Positions 7,377 to 16,858 of a stretch of DNA of 52,498 nt are shown in pieces. This stretch comes from an uncultured Eubacteriales bacterium (GTDB taxonomy: Bacteria; Bacillota; Clostridia; Oscillospirales; CAG-272): positions 1-52,498 of the forward strand of contig URHR01000005.1 in assembly GCA_900547725.1 (NCBI GenBank), given 5' to 3'. Positions within the stretch are counted from its first letter, which is position 1, and the number at the start of each line of letters is the position of its first letter. A program made the position numbers and the translations under genes. A model generated the notes under the pieces. The model saw nothing but the letters and a program-made list of their open reading frames with translations, had not been told where the DNA came from and made no database searches.

Positions 7377-8411
7377 TTACGAAAAAGTCTTTATTTTTAC
7401 CGAATACTTTTCCTTTTCCACGATTCTTCTTACCTCGTCGGCACAGCACGCTCCGAATTTTACAGTCACAATATCATCGCCCTCCGTACTTGCACATCCG
7501 CCGATATAAAGTTCATCGCCGCCGTCATAAATATACTCTCCCAATTCTTCATCATAGACGCCGGACTTCTCCTCATAAAGACACATATCCGCAATATCGA
7601 TTTTTTCCTCCAACAAGTGTCCGTAACCTACATACCCGTAGGTAATATACAGATGACAGATATCGTGAACGTCCTGTCCCTTTCCGCATAGTCTTTTTAT
7701 AATCTTTCTGATCGTTGTCCCCTTTTGCTTAGGGTCATAAAGATTGGCATCTCTGTTCCGGTACTCCTTCATGAGTTTCAGTTTCAAAACGCCGCTTTTA
7801 ACCCTGCGGCAATAGTCTCCGCCATCCCATTCAAGCTGCTCCTCAAATGTCAGATCAATATCGTGGATTTCGCCCTCATATACCGTTACCGACTCACAAT
7901 TTTCAAAATCCAGAACCATCCTCAGAATAGTCCTCTTTGAGACATCCGGCAAATCAATATAAGCGGTATTGGAATCGGCGAACCCGTATTTCTGATTTGG
8001 CTCAAACTGCAGAATCAGATAATCCCCCTCCATATGGCAACGAATATCCCCGAAAATCATATCATTCCAGTTATTTTCATTATAGAAAACAAGGTGGTCA
8101 ATGTCATTTTCTTCCGTACATCTGGTCTCAATGTAGGACTTTCTATTCTTCTTATAGGAATCGAAATTATATAGAAAGGCGCTTCCGTCAGGAGGCGTTC
8201 GCTTTTTTGACAAAATTTTCAGTTTTACAAATCCGCTGTGTCCAACAAAAGAGGCACTGTCTTCATATCGAATCAATCGGTCATATAAGTTCAGACAGAG
8301 GTCGGCGAGTTCGGCTTTCTTAATTTTCAAATAATTTCCGTTTTGGAACACGATATCAAGATGTTCAACATTTCGGGTACTGTATTTTTTCTTTTCCACA
8401 AAGTAACGCAT
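7377..8411 (-). CDS. Hypothetical protein, 344 aa, downstream of hsdR
   Basis: I do not recognise this family. It is a soluble, acidic 344-residue protein with no signal peptide or membrane segment. It is rich in short beta-strand-like runs (DYLILQFEP, SVTVYEGEIHDIDLTF) and has Cys-rich tail stretches (IGGCASTEGDD, GACCADEV). The start is supported by GGAGGAATTGTAA before the ATG. It lies 104 bases after hsdR in the same direction and may be the last gene of the restriction operon or an independent cargo gene. Confidence 0.7.
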   Translation of the reverse strand: MRYFVEKKKYSTRNVEHLDIVFQNGNYLKIKKAELADLCLNLYDRLIRYEDSASFVGHSGFVKLKILSKKRTPPDGSAFLYNFDSYKKNRKSYIETRCTEENDIDHLVFYNENNWNDMIFGDIRCHMEGDYLILQFEPNQKYGFADSNTAYIDLPDVSKRTILRMVLDFENCESVTVYEGEIHDIDLTFEEQLEWDGGDYCRRVKSGVLKLKLMKEYRNRDANLYDPKQKGTTIRKIIKRLCGKGQDVHDICHLYITYGYVGYGHLLEEKIDIADMCLYEEKSGVYDEELGEYIYDGGDELYIGGCASTEGDDIVTVKFGACCADEVRRIVEKEKYSVKIKTFS

Positions 8412-8515
8412 TTACAATTCCTCCGTTTTCATTTTCTTTCAGATACCAAAAGCCATACGATCTCCCATGCCAACCGCTATTATCGATTGGTCAAAACAAT
8501 CGCCTTTATCGAAAT

Positions 8516-11500
8516 TCACACCGATGGCATTTCCGCCTGATCCGTCCAAAGCTCGCACTGGCTCATGACGGTTTCGATGGCATCCTCGTATTTCTCCGGC
8601 GGGTATTTGTACTTTTTGAGTAGCCGCTTAACCATCTTCCGCATTCCGGCGCGGGCAGTCTCTTTCTTCTGCCAGTCAATGGTGCGGTTCCGGCGAAGCA
8701 TGTCGGTCAGCTCCCGCGTCAGAGCAATCAAGGTTTCATTTTCGTAGAAATCTTTGATATGTTCCGGTTTTGTCAGTGCGTCATAGAAGGCCAGTTCCTC
8801 TTCCGATAAGCCGAGTTTCTCGCCTTCCTTGCGCAGGGTGTTGATCTCCTCCGCCGTTTTCAGAAGCTCTTTGATAACCTCCTCGTTGGTAATCAGCCCG
8901 TTATAATAGGTGTTCATCAGCAGGGTGATCTTATCCGAAAATGTAGTGGCTTGCACCACATTGGTGCGCTTATAAATGGCGATCTGTTCTGCCATCAACT
9001 TGCGCAGGATTTCCACCACGATGTTCTTCTCCTTCATACGGGAGATTTCTTCCAGTACCGCAGGATCGAACAGAGAGAATTTCTCTCCCATCTTCACACT
9101 TTCAAACAGATTGATCACGCCCTCGGACTGAATGCTCGCTTTGAGAAGTTCGTTGATCTGCGAATTGATCTCTTTCAGCGACAGCGGCTTGCCGTTTCCG
9201 CCGCCCATGGTGATCTTCATCACCGTGGAGCGCACTGCCTCGAAGTATGCCGCCGTGTGCCGCTCCTCTTCGGTGGTCATACTGGAGCAAAGCGACTGCG
9301 CCTGCCGCAACAGAAGCGCCTCTTTCGCAAACAATTCTTTGCGTTTCGGCGTTTTTGCATCAAGGACGAAGTTCACGCCGCCAGTGATCGCCTGTGCTTT
9401 TTCAAGCGGCGACCCCGTGTAGAATTTGCTGAAATCGTACCCATGGAACAGATCGCGGCAGACCTGCAATTTCTCCTGAAATTTCGGGTAGGCGGTCTTT
9501 CCGATGTCCATGTCGCCGTACTTCTGCCGGTCGCGGGCGGAATACTCTTTCATCGCCTCTTTCAGTGCCGAAGCAATGCCGACATAATCGACGATCAGCC
9601 CGCCCTCTTTGTCCTTGAACACGCGGTTCACGCGGGCAACCGCCTGCATCAGACTGTAGCCGTACATGGGCTTGTACACATACATGGTGGCAAGCGACGG
9701 CACGTCAAAACCGGTCAGCCACATATCCACAACAATGGCAATCTTGAGCGGGTCGTCGTTGTCCTTGAATCGGCGCGCCAGTTCTTCCTTGTGCGCTTTG
9801 GTACCGATGATGTCTTTCCAATCCTCGGGGTCTTTGTTGCCGCCTGTCATCACAACGGCGACTTTTTCTTTCCATGAGGGGCGCAGGTCAAGGATTTTGC
9901 GGTAAATCTTAATGGCAATCGGGCGGGAATACGCCACGATCATGGCTTTTCCGGTCAAAATACCCGCACGGTTCTGCTCGTAGTGCGTGACAATATCCTC
10001 ACACAGTGACTGAATGGTGGCATCCGCGCCGAGCACGCTTTCCATCTGACCAAGCATCTTCTTGCTTTTTTCAATCGTGGCACTGTCGGACATCTGCTCC
10101 AGCGCGTCATAGGTTGCGTCAATCAGGCGGAGCGTGTTCTGATCGAGTTTCAGATGAATCACGCGGCTTTCGTAGTAGACCGGTCGTGTCGCGCCGTCCT
10201 CTACCGCCTGCGTCATATCGTAAATGTCGATGTAATCGCCGAACACCTCGCGGGTGTTGCGGTCTTTGATGGAAACAGGCGTACCCGTAAAGCCGATAAA
10301 GGTGGCATTCGGGAGTGCGTCATGCAATATCCGCGCATTGCCGACCGTCACGCGGGCTTCCTTGTTGCCGTCCTCATCCTCGGACATGACCACCCGCTCG
10401 TCAAAACCGTATTGCCCGCGGTGGGCTTCGTCTGCCATGACCACAATGTTGCGGCGCTCTGACAGCGGCTCCTCTCCCCGCTCAAACTTGAACAGGGTGG
10501 TAAAGATGATACCGTTTGCCTCACGCCCGGCAAGCAGGGCTTTCAGATGCTCCTTGCTTTCCGCCTGCACGGGAGTCTGACGGAGGAAGCCGGCGCATTT
10601 GCAGAATTGCGCGTAAAGCTGATCGTCAAGGTCGATGCGGTCGGTCATGACGACGATGGTCGGGCTATGTAAGACTTCCTGCAACAGGTGGGCATAAAAG
10701 ACCATCGAAAGCGATTTTCCGCTCCCCTGCGTGTGCCAAAAAACGCCGCCTTTGCCGTCAGTTTTGGTTGCGACAACGGCTCTTTCCACGGCTTTGCGCA
10801 CGGCGAAATACTGGTGGTAGCCCGCTAAAATCTTGATTGGCTTCTGCGCGTCACCCGAGAAGCAGATGAAATTTTTCAGAATGTCGAGCAGACGGGCTTT
10901 CGGGAACATCCCCTCGTAAAAGGTGTCAAACTGCGCATAGGCGGTGTTTTCGTATCTGCCGTCCTTGGTTTTCCACTCCATAAAGCGGTCAAATCCGGAG
11001 GTAATCGTGCCCGCGCGGTTGGTGGAAAGGTCGCTGATCACGCAGACGGCGTTGTAGATGAACAGGGACGGGATGTCCTGCATATAGTTGCGCAGCTGGT
11101 TATAGGCATCCTCTGCGCCCGCGTCCTCTTTGGCGGGGCTTTTGAGTTCCATCAGTACGAGCGGCAGACCGTTGACAAACAGGATGATGTCGGGGCGGCG
11201 GTTGTTGCCGTTTTCGATGTAGGTATATTGATTGACCACCGCAAAATCGTTGTTTTCCGGCTTCTCGAAGTCCAAAAGACGCACGAGTGCCGCGCGGGTC
11301 TCGCCACCCACGGTATAGTTGACCTCCACGCCGTCCTGCAAATATCCCGTAAAGATGCGGTTTTTCTCCACGAGACTGCCGCCCTCAAAATTGCGGATTT
11401 TGGAGAGTGCCTCACCGATCGCCTCCACCGGCAAGCCGCGATTGATGCGAACCAGCGCGTCACGCAAAACACCACCCATCAGCGGGTCGGAAAAGTCATC

Positions 11501-11590
11501 CCGCCCCATGTCCGGCGCGTAGATATGCGTGTAGCCCATCGATTCAAACAGTTGTATGACCGCGTTTTCGTAGGTGGATTCGGTGAACAT
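8516..11590 (-). CDS. hsdR: Type I restriction endonuclease R subunit
   Basis: 1024-residue motor and nuclease subunit of a type I restriction enzyme. It joins HsdM and HsdS, translocates DNA using ATP and cuts unmethylated DNA at a distance. The N-terminal nuclease shows PD (133-134) and ELK (148-150). The helicase part has Walker A QGSGKS (288-293), DEAH (387-390), GFTGTP and QAVARVNR. The C-terminal part is helical, as expected for contact with the methylase. A ribosome site AAGGAGG precedes the ATG. Length and motifs are complete, so it looks functional. It is separated from hsdM/hsdS by two accessory genes on the same strand. Confidence 0.95.
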   Translation of the reverse strand: MFTESTYENAVIQLFESMGYTHIYAPDMGRDDFSDPLMGGVLRDALVRINRGLPVEAIGEALSKIRNFEGGSLVEKNRIFTGYLQDGVEVNYTVGGETRAALVRLLDFEKPENNDFAVVNQYTYIENGNNRRPDIILFVNGLPLVLMELKSPAKEDAGAEDAYNQLRNYMQDIPSLFIYNAVCVISDLSTNRAGTITSGFDRFMEWKTKDGRYENTAYAQFDTFYEGMFPKARLLDILKNFICFSGDAQKPIKILAGYHQYFAVRKAVERAVVATKTDGKGGVFWHTQGSGKSLSMVFYAHLLQEVLHSPTIVVMTDRIDLDDQLYAQFCKCAGFLRQTPVQAESKEHLKALLAGREANGIIFTTLFKFERGEEPLSERRNIVVMADEAHRGQYGFDERVVMSEDEDGNKEARVTVGNARILHDALPNATFIGFTGTPVSIKDRNTREVFGDYIDIYDMTQAVEDGATRPVYYESRVIHLKLDQNTLRLIDATYDALEQMSDSATIEKSKKMLGQMESVLGADATIQSLCEDIVTHYEQNRAGILTGKAMIVAYSRPIAIKIYRKILDLRPSWKEKVAVVMTGGNKDPEDWKDIIGTKAHKEELARRFKDNDDPLKIAIVVDMWLTGFDVPSLATMYVYKPMYGYSLMQAVARVNRVFKDKEGGLIVDYVGIASALKEAMKEYSARDRQKYGDMDIGKTAYPKFQEKLQVCRDLFHGYDFSKFYTGSPLEKAQAITGGVNFVLDAKTPKRKELFAKEALLLRQAQSLCSSMTTEEERHTAAYFEAVRSTVMKITMGGGNGKPLSLKEINSQINELLKASIQSEGVINLFESVKMGEKFSLFDPAVLEEISRMKEKNIVVEILRKLMAEQIAIYKRTNVVQATTFSDKITLLMNTYYNGLITNEEVIKELLKTAEEINTLRKEGEKLGLSEEELAFYDALTKPEHIKDFYENETLIALTRELTDMLRRNRTIDWQKKETARAGMRKMVKRLLKKYKYPPEKYEDAIETVMSQCELWTDQAEMPSV

Positions 11591-11624
11591 ACTATGCCTC
11601 CTTACAAAATTGATGTTCTATATA

Positions 11625-12422
11625 TTATTTCAGTATCAAGCGAGTGTACATTTCAAACAGTGAAAGTAAAAATAAATCTTCCATTGTATCAATAACTTCT
11701 CCTGCATAAGAACCCGGAGAGCCATAGTCCTTGTCGCATTCATCCAGACGGTTTTCATAAACAGCTATAAATTCTGCTACTGTTGTTACCATCTGACAAG
11801 CTTCTATTTCACTGCTTGATTCAAAAAAATACATCTCTGATATTGTTTCTATCGGCTTTGCATTGATATCATTTGAACCAAAAGCATCAGCTAAAATGTC
11901 TGTCAACTTATCCTCGTATGAAAAATCGGTGTCCGGAATAAATTCCTTGCCATACTTGGTAAGACTGCGTTCGATATATTTGCCGCCATCATAAAATATA
12001 TTTTTGTCATTAGGAAAGCGTTCGCACCTAATTTCATCAATTCTCTTGACACATTTGGAAAAAATATCTTTTTCATTTGATATGCGAAGATCAAATTCAC
12101 AGTATTCTAAAATCTTATTCTGCACTTCAAGCGTGTAACAGCAAAAGTCACGATACATCTTCCTTGAATAGCAAAATAATTCGTTGTACATTACAGCCAT
12201 TGCGCACAAAGGCACTAAGCCTCTATCTTCATAATATTTTGAAACAAAAGAAACAGCCTGAGCTTTAATTTCTTCAGCATGCCTTCTCTCGTCTCGCTCG
12301 TCCTGCCTTCGTTCAAACTTTTCCATACGATTGCTTTGTTTAATCTGTAAAATTGCGATAATTACAGTTACAACCAACGAAAGTGCCGCACAAATGATTC
12401 CTATCCAGTCTGAAGTATTCAT
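11625..12422 (-). CDS. Membrane-anchored hypothetical protein inside the type I RM operon
   Basis: 265-residue protein with one N-terminal transmembrane helix (about residues 5-25, IGIICAALSLVVTVIIAIL). A highly charged stretch (RMEKFERRQDERDERR) follows, then a mostly helical domain that should lie in the cytoplasm. I chose ATG 12422 because AAGGAGGGGAAA sits directly before it. It lies 19 bases after the FRG gene and 34 before hsdR, so it is co-transcribed with the restriction genes. The family is not recognised. A membrane anchor next to an FRG protein fits an effector or sensor associated with restriction, but this is inference. Confidence 0.75.
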   Translation of the reverse strand: MNTSDWIGIICAALSLVVTVIIAILQIKQSNRMEKFERRQDERDERRHAEEIKAQAVSFVSKYYEDRGLVPLCAMAVMYNELFCYSRKMYRDFCCYTLEVQNKILEYCEFDLRISNEKDIFSKCVKRIDEIRCERFPNDKNIFYDGGKYIERSLTKYGKEFIPDTDFSYEDKLTDILADAFGSNDINAKPIETISEMYFFESSSEIEACQMVTTVAEFIAVYENRLDECDKDYGSPGSYAGEVIDTMEDLFLLSLFEMYTRLILK

Positions 12423-12441
12423 TTTCCCCTCCTTCAAATTA

Positions 12442-13755
12442 TTAAATCGTCACCAATTCTTTTCTGCGACTCTCACACGCTTTTTCAATTTGCGTTACAA
12501 TTTCTGATACAATTTTCTGCGCTATATTTTTTATTGAAATTCTATCGCCACCATAAGAATTTCTCTGAATGGCATCAACAATAGCTAACCGCATCTTACT
12601 TAGAACATTATCTTTTCGATACCAATCAATCGACATATTGTCGTGAATTGCAGTATAACATTCATCAAATAAAATTGGATTTACTGATTTTTTGATTACT
12701 TCCCGAACAATCTTGTCAACCTCATCGTCTGTGATTTCAAAAAGTGGCACTGTCCGATCATCATCGACGGTCAGATCAACTTTTGTAAAGTGTCCAACAG
12801 AAGCGGCTACTTTATTAGATTGCAATTTTTTGATATATGTCATCTGATGCTCCAATTCAGGAAAGAGCGCACCTTCGTTGATATTGTAAAAATCCAACTC
12901 TTCTAATATAGCTTCTTTTTTGTCTGCCGGAATTCGGAAAACATTTACTTCAAATTCAGAAGCAACACTACCGTTTGCTTTTTGTATCACGCTTTTTCCG
13001 GGGTCAGATTGATTCCAAGCAATGTTGCATTGTCCACATAATAGAAAAGCGCCACTTTGTCGAATCAATCGTTCGTTATTCAGGTTTGATATTACAAAGC
13101 AATTACTTTGTATAATAGGAATTAAACTCTTGTAATTGCCTTTCCGACATTCGTCTGCTACCTTGTCCGTATATATGTAGCGCTCCTGCAATTCGCTCAA
13201 TAATTGCTCCAGCGTAAAATCTCCGTCTATCTCCCGGTTTGCCAAATAGGAAAGTATTTTCACCTCAAGATCATCATATCCCTTACAATAATCGCGCTTG
13301 TATGATACGATTCCATCTGTAGGTTGCGATAGCTCCTGTCCGTTTTCGTTTTCTTTCACTTCTTGATTCGGCTGGCAAGCAAAATACAACGCAACCAACG
13401 GGTTCTGTGTTACATCCAATAGCCGTGTAGGAAGTCCGTAATGTTGAAGTTTTGTTAAACGCTCAAAATCTGTGGTCAAAATACGGAAATCCGCAGGATT
13501 ACGCACAAAAGCAGATCGAATCAGTTCTGCCTCATGGGAAAGCATATTATTACGAAAGATTCCCGGAGTTACATCCCATTCATTACTGGCTTGTCCGCGA
13601 AAGAAAAAGTGTTTATTGTCTGCATCATCCCCTTCATCATGCTTGATTGCCTTGCGCAAATCAGAGATGGCAACCAAGTAGTCGTTCAGTTCGGATACGA
13701 CTGTTTCGTTATCTTTATAGGTGGTATCTATAACTTGATTTTCTGCAGTATTCAT
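12442..13755 (-). CDS. FRG domain-containing protein
   Basis: 437-residue cytoplasmic protein with an FRG domain in its first third. FFFRGQ is at about residues 50-55 and the second signature LQHYGLPTRLLDVTQNPLVA at about 105-125. FRG domains are often found near restriction and other defence genes; their biochemical activity is not established to my knowledge. The C-terminal ~250 residues have no recognised domain. The ATG at 13755 has AAAGGAAA at correct spacing; a start 15 bases upstream would lose that site. It lies between hsdS and the membrane-anchored gene, all one strand. Confidence 0.85.
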   Translation of the reverse strand: MNTAENQVIDTTYKDNETVVSELNDYLVAISDLRKAIKHDEGDDADNKHFFFRGQASNEWDVTPGIFRNNMLSHEAELIRSAFVRNPADFRILTTDFERLTKLQHYGLPTRLLDVTQNPLVALYFACQPNQEVKENENGQELSQPTDGIVSYKRDYCKGYDDLEVKILSYLANREIDGDFTLEQLLSELQERYIYTDKVADECRKGNYKSLIPIIQSNCFVISNLNNERLIRQSGAFLLCGQCNIAWNQSDPGKSVIQKANGSVASEFEVNVFRIPADKKEAILEELDFYNINEGALFPELEHQMTYIKKLQSNKVAASVGHFTKVDLTVDDDRTVPLFEITDDEVDKIVREVIKKSVNPILFDECYTAIHDNMSIDWYRKDNVLSKMRLAIVDAIQRNSYGGDRISIKNIAQKIVSEIVTQIEKACESRRKELVTI

Positions 13756-13811
13756 GACTTTTCCTTTCATGGATGTTCGACTTATAGACGTATAAACGAT
13801 AATTTAGTGGC

Positions 13812-14918
13812 TTAGAGCTGAACGTCGGAGACGTCGATCTCGCCGGACATGAGCTTCGGCAGCAGGGTATCACGCATTTGGGACAGTGCTTTCGATTGAA
13901 CATCGTTTGCTTCCATAGCCTCATACATTGGCGCAACCAGGGATTCAAACTCTTCAAGGGCTGACGCGGAGGGAATGACAACTTCCATCGCATTCAATAT
14001 ATCCGTTGTCATGCTTGGAACGGCGGATCCAGCATTCATTGATGCGAGGTCTTTTGCCTTGACAAAGTGATATACAAACTTCGCTACATTCGGAAGTTTC
14101 ATTTCGGTGTAGAACATGGTGTCAACAGACCAAAACGGCTGATTAACATACATGACATTATTCAAAGTCCCTTTTCTTGGAATCAGAACTGATTCTTTAT
14201 CATACAGAGGGCGCTCAACATAGCGCATTATCCCACCAGAGCCATAGACGGGATAGATACCATCAGCTAATTTCTTGTGGTCTTTACCGTATTTTACGGT
14301 TATGAGATCAGATAGATGTCCATGCGACCATGCAGAATCAGGGTTATCAATGAACATTGAAGAGTAAATCGCCTGCGCCTGCCACTCCAAATTCTCATTT
14401 ATCGCCCGATTTATTGCGATTTTTTCGTCCAGTGCGGAAAGAATGGCGGCGATTTTCTTTTGTTCGTCATAAGGCGGGAGGGGCAATTTCAAAGTTTCAA
14501 GAACATTTTGCTGTACTCTCTGTCTCCCTGACGATCCTACCATTGACTTTATTGCAGGTGCTCTAACAAAATCGCTTATGGTTAAATAATAAATAAAATC
14601 GGGATCGCTAACATTCGGAATGGCTCGCAACACTATATATTCCGTGGAACCAAATCCAACTTCGCCTTTGGTCAAAATATTGACTTTTGATACTTTCCCA
14701 TTTTCCAAGCACGGCGTAATCCTTGCCATGATTGTATCGCCATTGCGAAATTTTGCTCCCCCATTATAAGGCTGTAACTCATACTGAAAAACATCTTTTG
14801 TAAACGGTTGAAGCATATCCATAGATATTTTTTTTGCGATAGCACCCTTGGAAAGCCGCTCTGTGGGATTGAACTCTACAATGTCACTTAATTTTTTCAC
14901 TTGCCAATCAGACTTCAT
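13812..14918 (-). CDS. hsdS: Type I restriction-modification specificity subunit
   Basis: 368-residue DNA-recognition subunit that directs HsdM and HsdR to a bipartite target. It has two target-recognition regions. The conserved helical spacer LPPYDEQKKIAAILSALDEK lies in the middle and a second conserved helix ends the protein (LSQMRDTLLPKLMSGEI). ATG 14918 overlaps the end of hsdM by 11 bases, typical of coupled hsdM-hsdS. Both recognition halves appear intact; the target sequence cannot be read from sequence alone. Confidence 0.92.
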   Translation of the reverse strand: MKSDWQVKKLSDIVEFNPTERLSKGAIAKKISMDMLQPFTKDVFQYELQPYNGGAKFRNGDTIMARITPCLENGKVSKVNILTKGEVGFGSTEYIVLRAIPNVSDPDFIYYLTISDFVRAPAIKSMVGSSGRQRVQQNVLETLKLPLPPYDEQKKIAAILSALDEKIAINRAINENLEWQAQAIYSSMFIDNPDSAWSHGHLSDLITVKYGKDHKKLADGIYPVYGSGGIMRYVERPLYDKESVLIPRKGTLNNVMYVNQPFWSVDTMFYTEMKLPNVAKFVYHFVKAKDLASMNAGSAVPSMTTDILNAMEVVIPSASALEEFESLVAPMYEAMEANDVQSKALSQMRDTLLPKLMSGEIDVSDVQL

Positions 14919-16410
14919 ACCCAATCGCCCCCAGTTTCTCGCGTATCTCCTTTTCCAACTTGTGCGACTTCTCAAACAGCCCGGCGAGTTCTCCGGTCAG
15001 GCGCTTCATTTTGGCATCGAACGGTTCGCCGTCGTCCGCCTGCTCCTCAATGCCGACATACCGCCCCGGGGTGAGGATGTAGTCCTGCTTTGCGATGTCC
15101 TCCGTGGTCGCCACGGCGCAAAAGCCCTTTTGGTCGGTCAGCGTGCCGTCCGCAAAGGCGTTGTAGATGTCGGCAATCTTCCGGATGTCCGCGTCGGTCA
15201 GCTCGCGGTTCTTGCGCGAGACCATCGTGCCGAGCTTGCGCGCGTCGATAAACAGCGTTTTGCCCTTCTGCTTCTTGTTTTTGGAGAGAAACCACAGCGA
15301 GACCGGAATCTGCGTGGTATAGAACAACTGCGTCGGCATGGCAACGATGCAATCCACCAAATCCGCGTTGATGATGTTTTTGCGGATCTCCCCCTCCCCG
15401 CCCGACTGCGAGGACAGCGAGCCGTTCGCCAGCACCATGCCGATGCGACCGTTCGGCGCAAGGTGGTAGATCATGTGCTGAAGCCATGCAAAGTTGGCGT
15501 TGCCGGACGGCGGCATTCCGTATTGCCACCGCACATCGTCCGCCAGCTTGTCTGCGCCCCAGTCCGAGAGATTGAACGGCGGGTTTGCCATGATGAAATC
15601 CGCGCGCAGGGTCGGGTGGCAATCGTTAAAGAAAGTATCGGCGTTGAATTTGCCGAGGTCGGCATCAATGCCGCGAATGGCAAGGTTCATCTGCGCCATC
15701 TTCCATGTGGTCGGGTTGGAATCCTGCCCGTAGACCGAAATGTCGTTGATATTTCCGCTGTGGCTTTCGACAAATTTCGCCGACTGCACAAACATTCCGC
15801 CGCTCCCGCAGCAGGGGTCATACACCCGCCCGTGATAGGGTTGCAAAACCTCTACCAACGTGCGCACCACGCAGGACGGCGTGTAGAATTCGCCCGCCAG
15901 CTTGCCCTCCTGCTCGGCAAATTTGGAAAGGCAGTATTCGTAGGTTCTGCCGAGAATGTCCTTTTCGTCTCCGTGCTCGATCATGCGGATGTTGGTGAAA
16001 AGATCGACCACCTCACCCAGCCTCCGCTTGTCAAGTTCCGGGCGGGCAAAGTTTTTCGGCAGAATGTCCTTCAGGCGCTTGTTGTCCTTCTCAATCGCGC
16101 GCATGGCTTCGTCAATCGCCGTTCCGATTTCCGGTGTGTGCGCCTTGGCGGCAATGTCACCCCATCTTGCGCCTTGCGGCACAAAGAAAATCCCCTCGGA
16201 GGTGTATTCGTCGATGTCCTCCTCGAAGCCGTCGCCTTCCGCGACCAGCTCGCGGTGCTTCTCCTCGAAGCGGTCGGAGATGTATTTTAAGAAAATCAGC
16301 CCCAACACCACATTCTTGTATTCCGAGGCGTCCATATTCCCGCGCAATACGCACGCGGCGTCCCATATCTGTTTTTCAAAGCCGATGTCGGCGGTTGTTT
16401 TTTCAGCCAT
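14908..16410 (-). CDS. hsdM: Type I restriction-modification N6-adenine methyltransferase subunit
   Basis: 500-residue methylase subunit that adds a methyl group from S-adenosylmethionine to adenine in the HsdS target. The N-terminal helical domain (DAACVLRGNMDASEYKNVV) is typical. SAM-binding motif DPCCGSGG is at 198-205 and catalytic NPPF at 276-279. It is the first gene of the restriction operon with a strong promoter 75-105 bases upstream. Codon use is more G+C-rich than in hsdS and the accessory genes behind it, suggesting that the hsdS-to-accessory segment was exchanged separately. Confidence 0.95.
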   Translation of the reverse strand: MAEKTTADIGFEKQIWDAACVLRGNMDASEYKNVVLGLIFLKYISDRFEEKHRELVAEGDGFEEDIDEYTSEGIFFVPQGARWGDIAAKAHTPEIGTAIDEAMRAIEKDNKRLKDILPKNFARPELDKRRLGEVVDLFTNIRMIEHGDEKDILGRTYEYCLSKFAEQEGKLAGEFYTPSCVVRTLVEVLQPYHGRVYDPCCGSGGMFVQSAKFVESHSGNINDISVYGQDSNPTTWKMAQMNLAIRGIDADLGKFNADTFFNDCHPTLRADFIMANPPFNLSDWGADKLADDVRWQYGMPPSGNANFAWLQHMIYHLAPNGRIGMVLANGSLSSQSGGEGEIRKNIINADLVDCIVAMPTQLFYTTQIPVSLWFLSKNKKQKGKTLFIDARKLGTMVSRKNRELTDADIRKIADIYNAFADGTLTDQKGFCAVATTEDIAKQDYILTPGRYVGIEEQADDGEPFDAKMKRLTGELAGLFEKSHKLEKEIREKLGAIGYEV

Positions 16411-16484
16411 TGTTTTGTCCTCCGTCCTGTTCTCTGTGTTTGATCATCCCGTTCAGCTTGTCTGTATCGATTCTCTCATTTTAT

Positions 16485-16513
16485 AGTATACCATATTATG
16501 GAACATTTTTCAA
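16485..16513 (-). promoter_or_regulatory. Promoter of the hsd operon
   Basis: On the minus strand TTGAAA (16508-16513) and TATACT (16485-16490) are separated by exactly 17 bases, about 75 bases before the hsdM ATG. Confidence 0.7.
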
Positions 16514-16619
16514 GACTTTCTGTTCTTTTCTCGGACAGCTTGTGACAATTCGACAACCTTTTCAAAAAGTTTTGACAAACAACAGGGATTGTTGAATACA
16601 GGAAGTAGCCCGATATGAT

Positions 16620-16677
16620 TATACCCTATCGGGTATATAATTATAAAAAGCAATTGGATTATACCTTTTAGGGTATA
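16620..16677. promoter_or_regulatory. Pair of 18-base inverted repeats, operator-like
   Basis: TATACCC-TATC-GGGTATA (16620-16637) and TATACCTTTTAGGGTATA (16660-16677) are two palindromes whose starts are 40 bases apart, about four helical turns. This looks like paired operators for an XRE/HipB-type repressor, but no regulator or toxin-antitoxin gene is adjacent. They lie about 110-165 bases upstream of the hsdM -35 box. Confidence 0.5.
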
Positions 16678-16832
16678 TCCGAATCGGTTGACAGGCAACG
16701 AAAAAATGATACAATATGGGTCTTGCGTGCGTCCACATAAAAAGCACGCGTTTGCCCATAATGAACGCAGGTCACCACCGCCTCCGCTCCGATGACCCTC
16801 CCATTTTCTTTGCTCTCTCTTTGTGTTTGCAT
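16668..16832 (-). CDS. Small hypothetical protein, 54 aa
   Basis: Possible 54-residue protein starting MQTQRESKENGRVIGAEA, with AAAGGG a few bases before the ATG and a start 26 bases after the zinc-motif gene. The sequence (VVTCVHYGQTRAFYVD) has no recognised family. Its end overlaps one of the palindromic operator-like repeats, which argues for caution. Confidence 0.35.
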   Translation of the reverse strand: MQTQRESKENGRVIGAEAVVTCVHYGQTRAFYVDARKTHIVSFFRCLSTDSDIP

Positions 16833-16858
16833 TTCAAAATCCCTTTGTAGAAAAAGTC

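Noticed and set aside
16688..16715. Plus-strand promoter TTGACA-16-TACAAT
   Set aside because: No plus-strand gene follows; kept only as a possible leftover beside the orphan operators.
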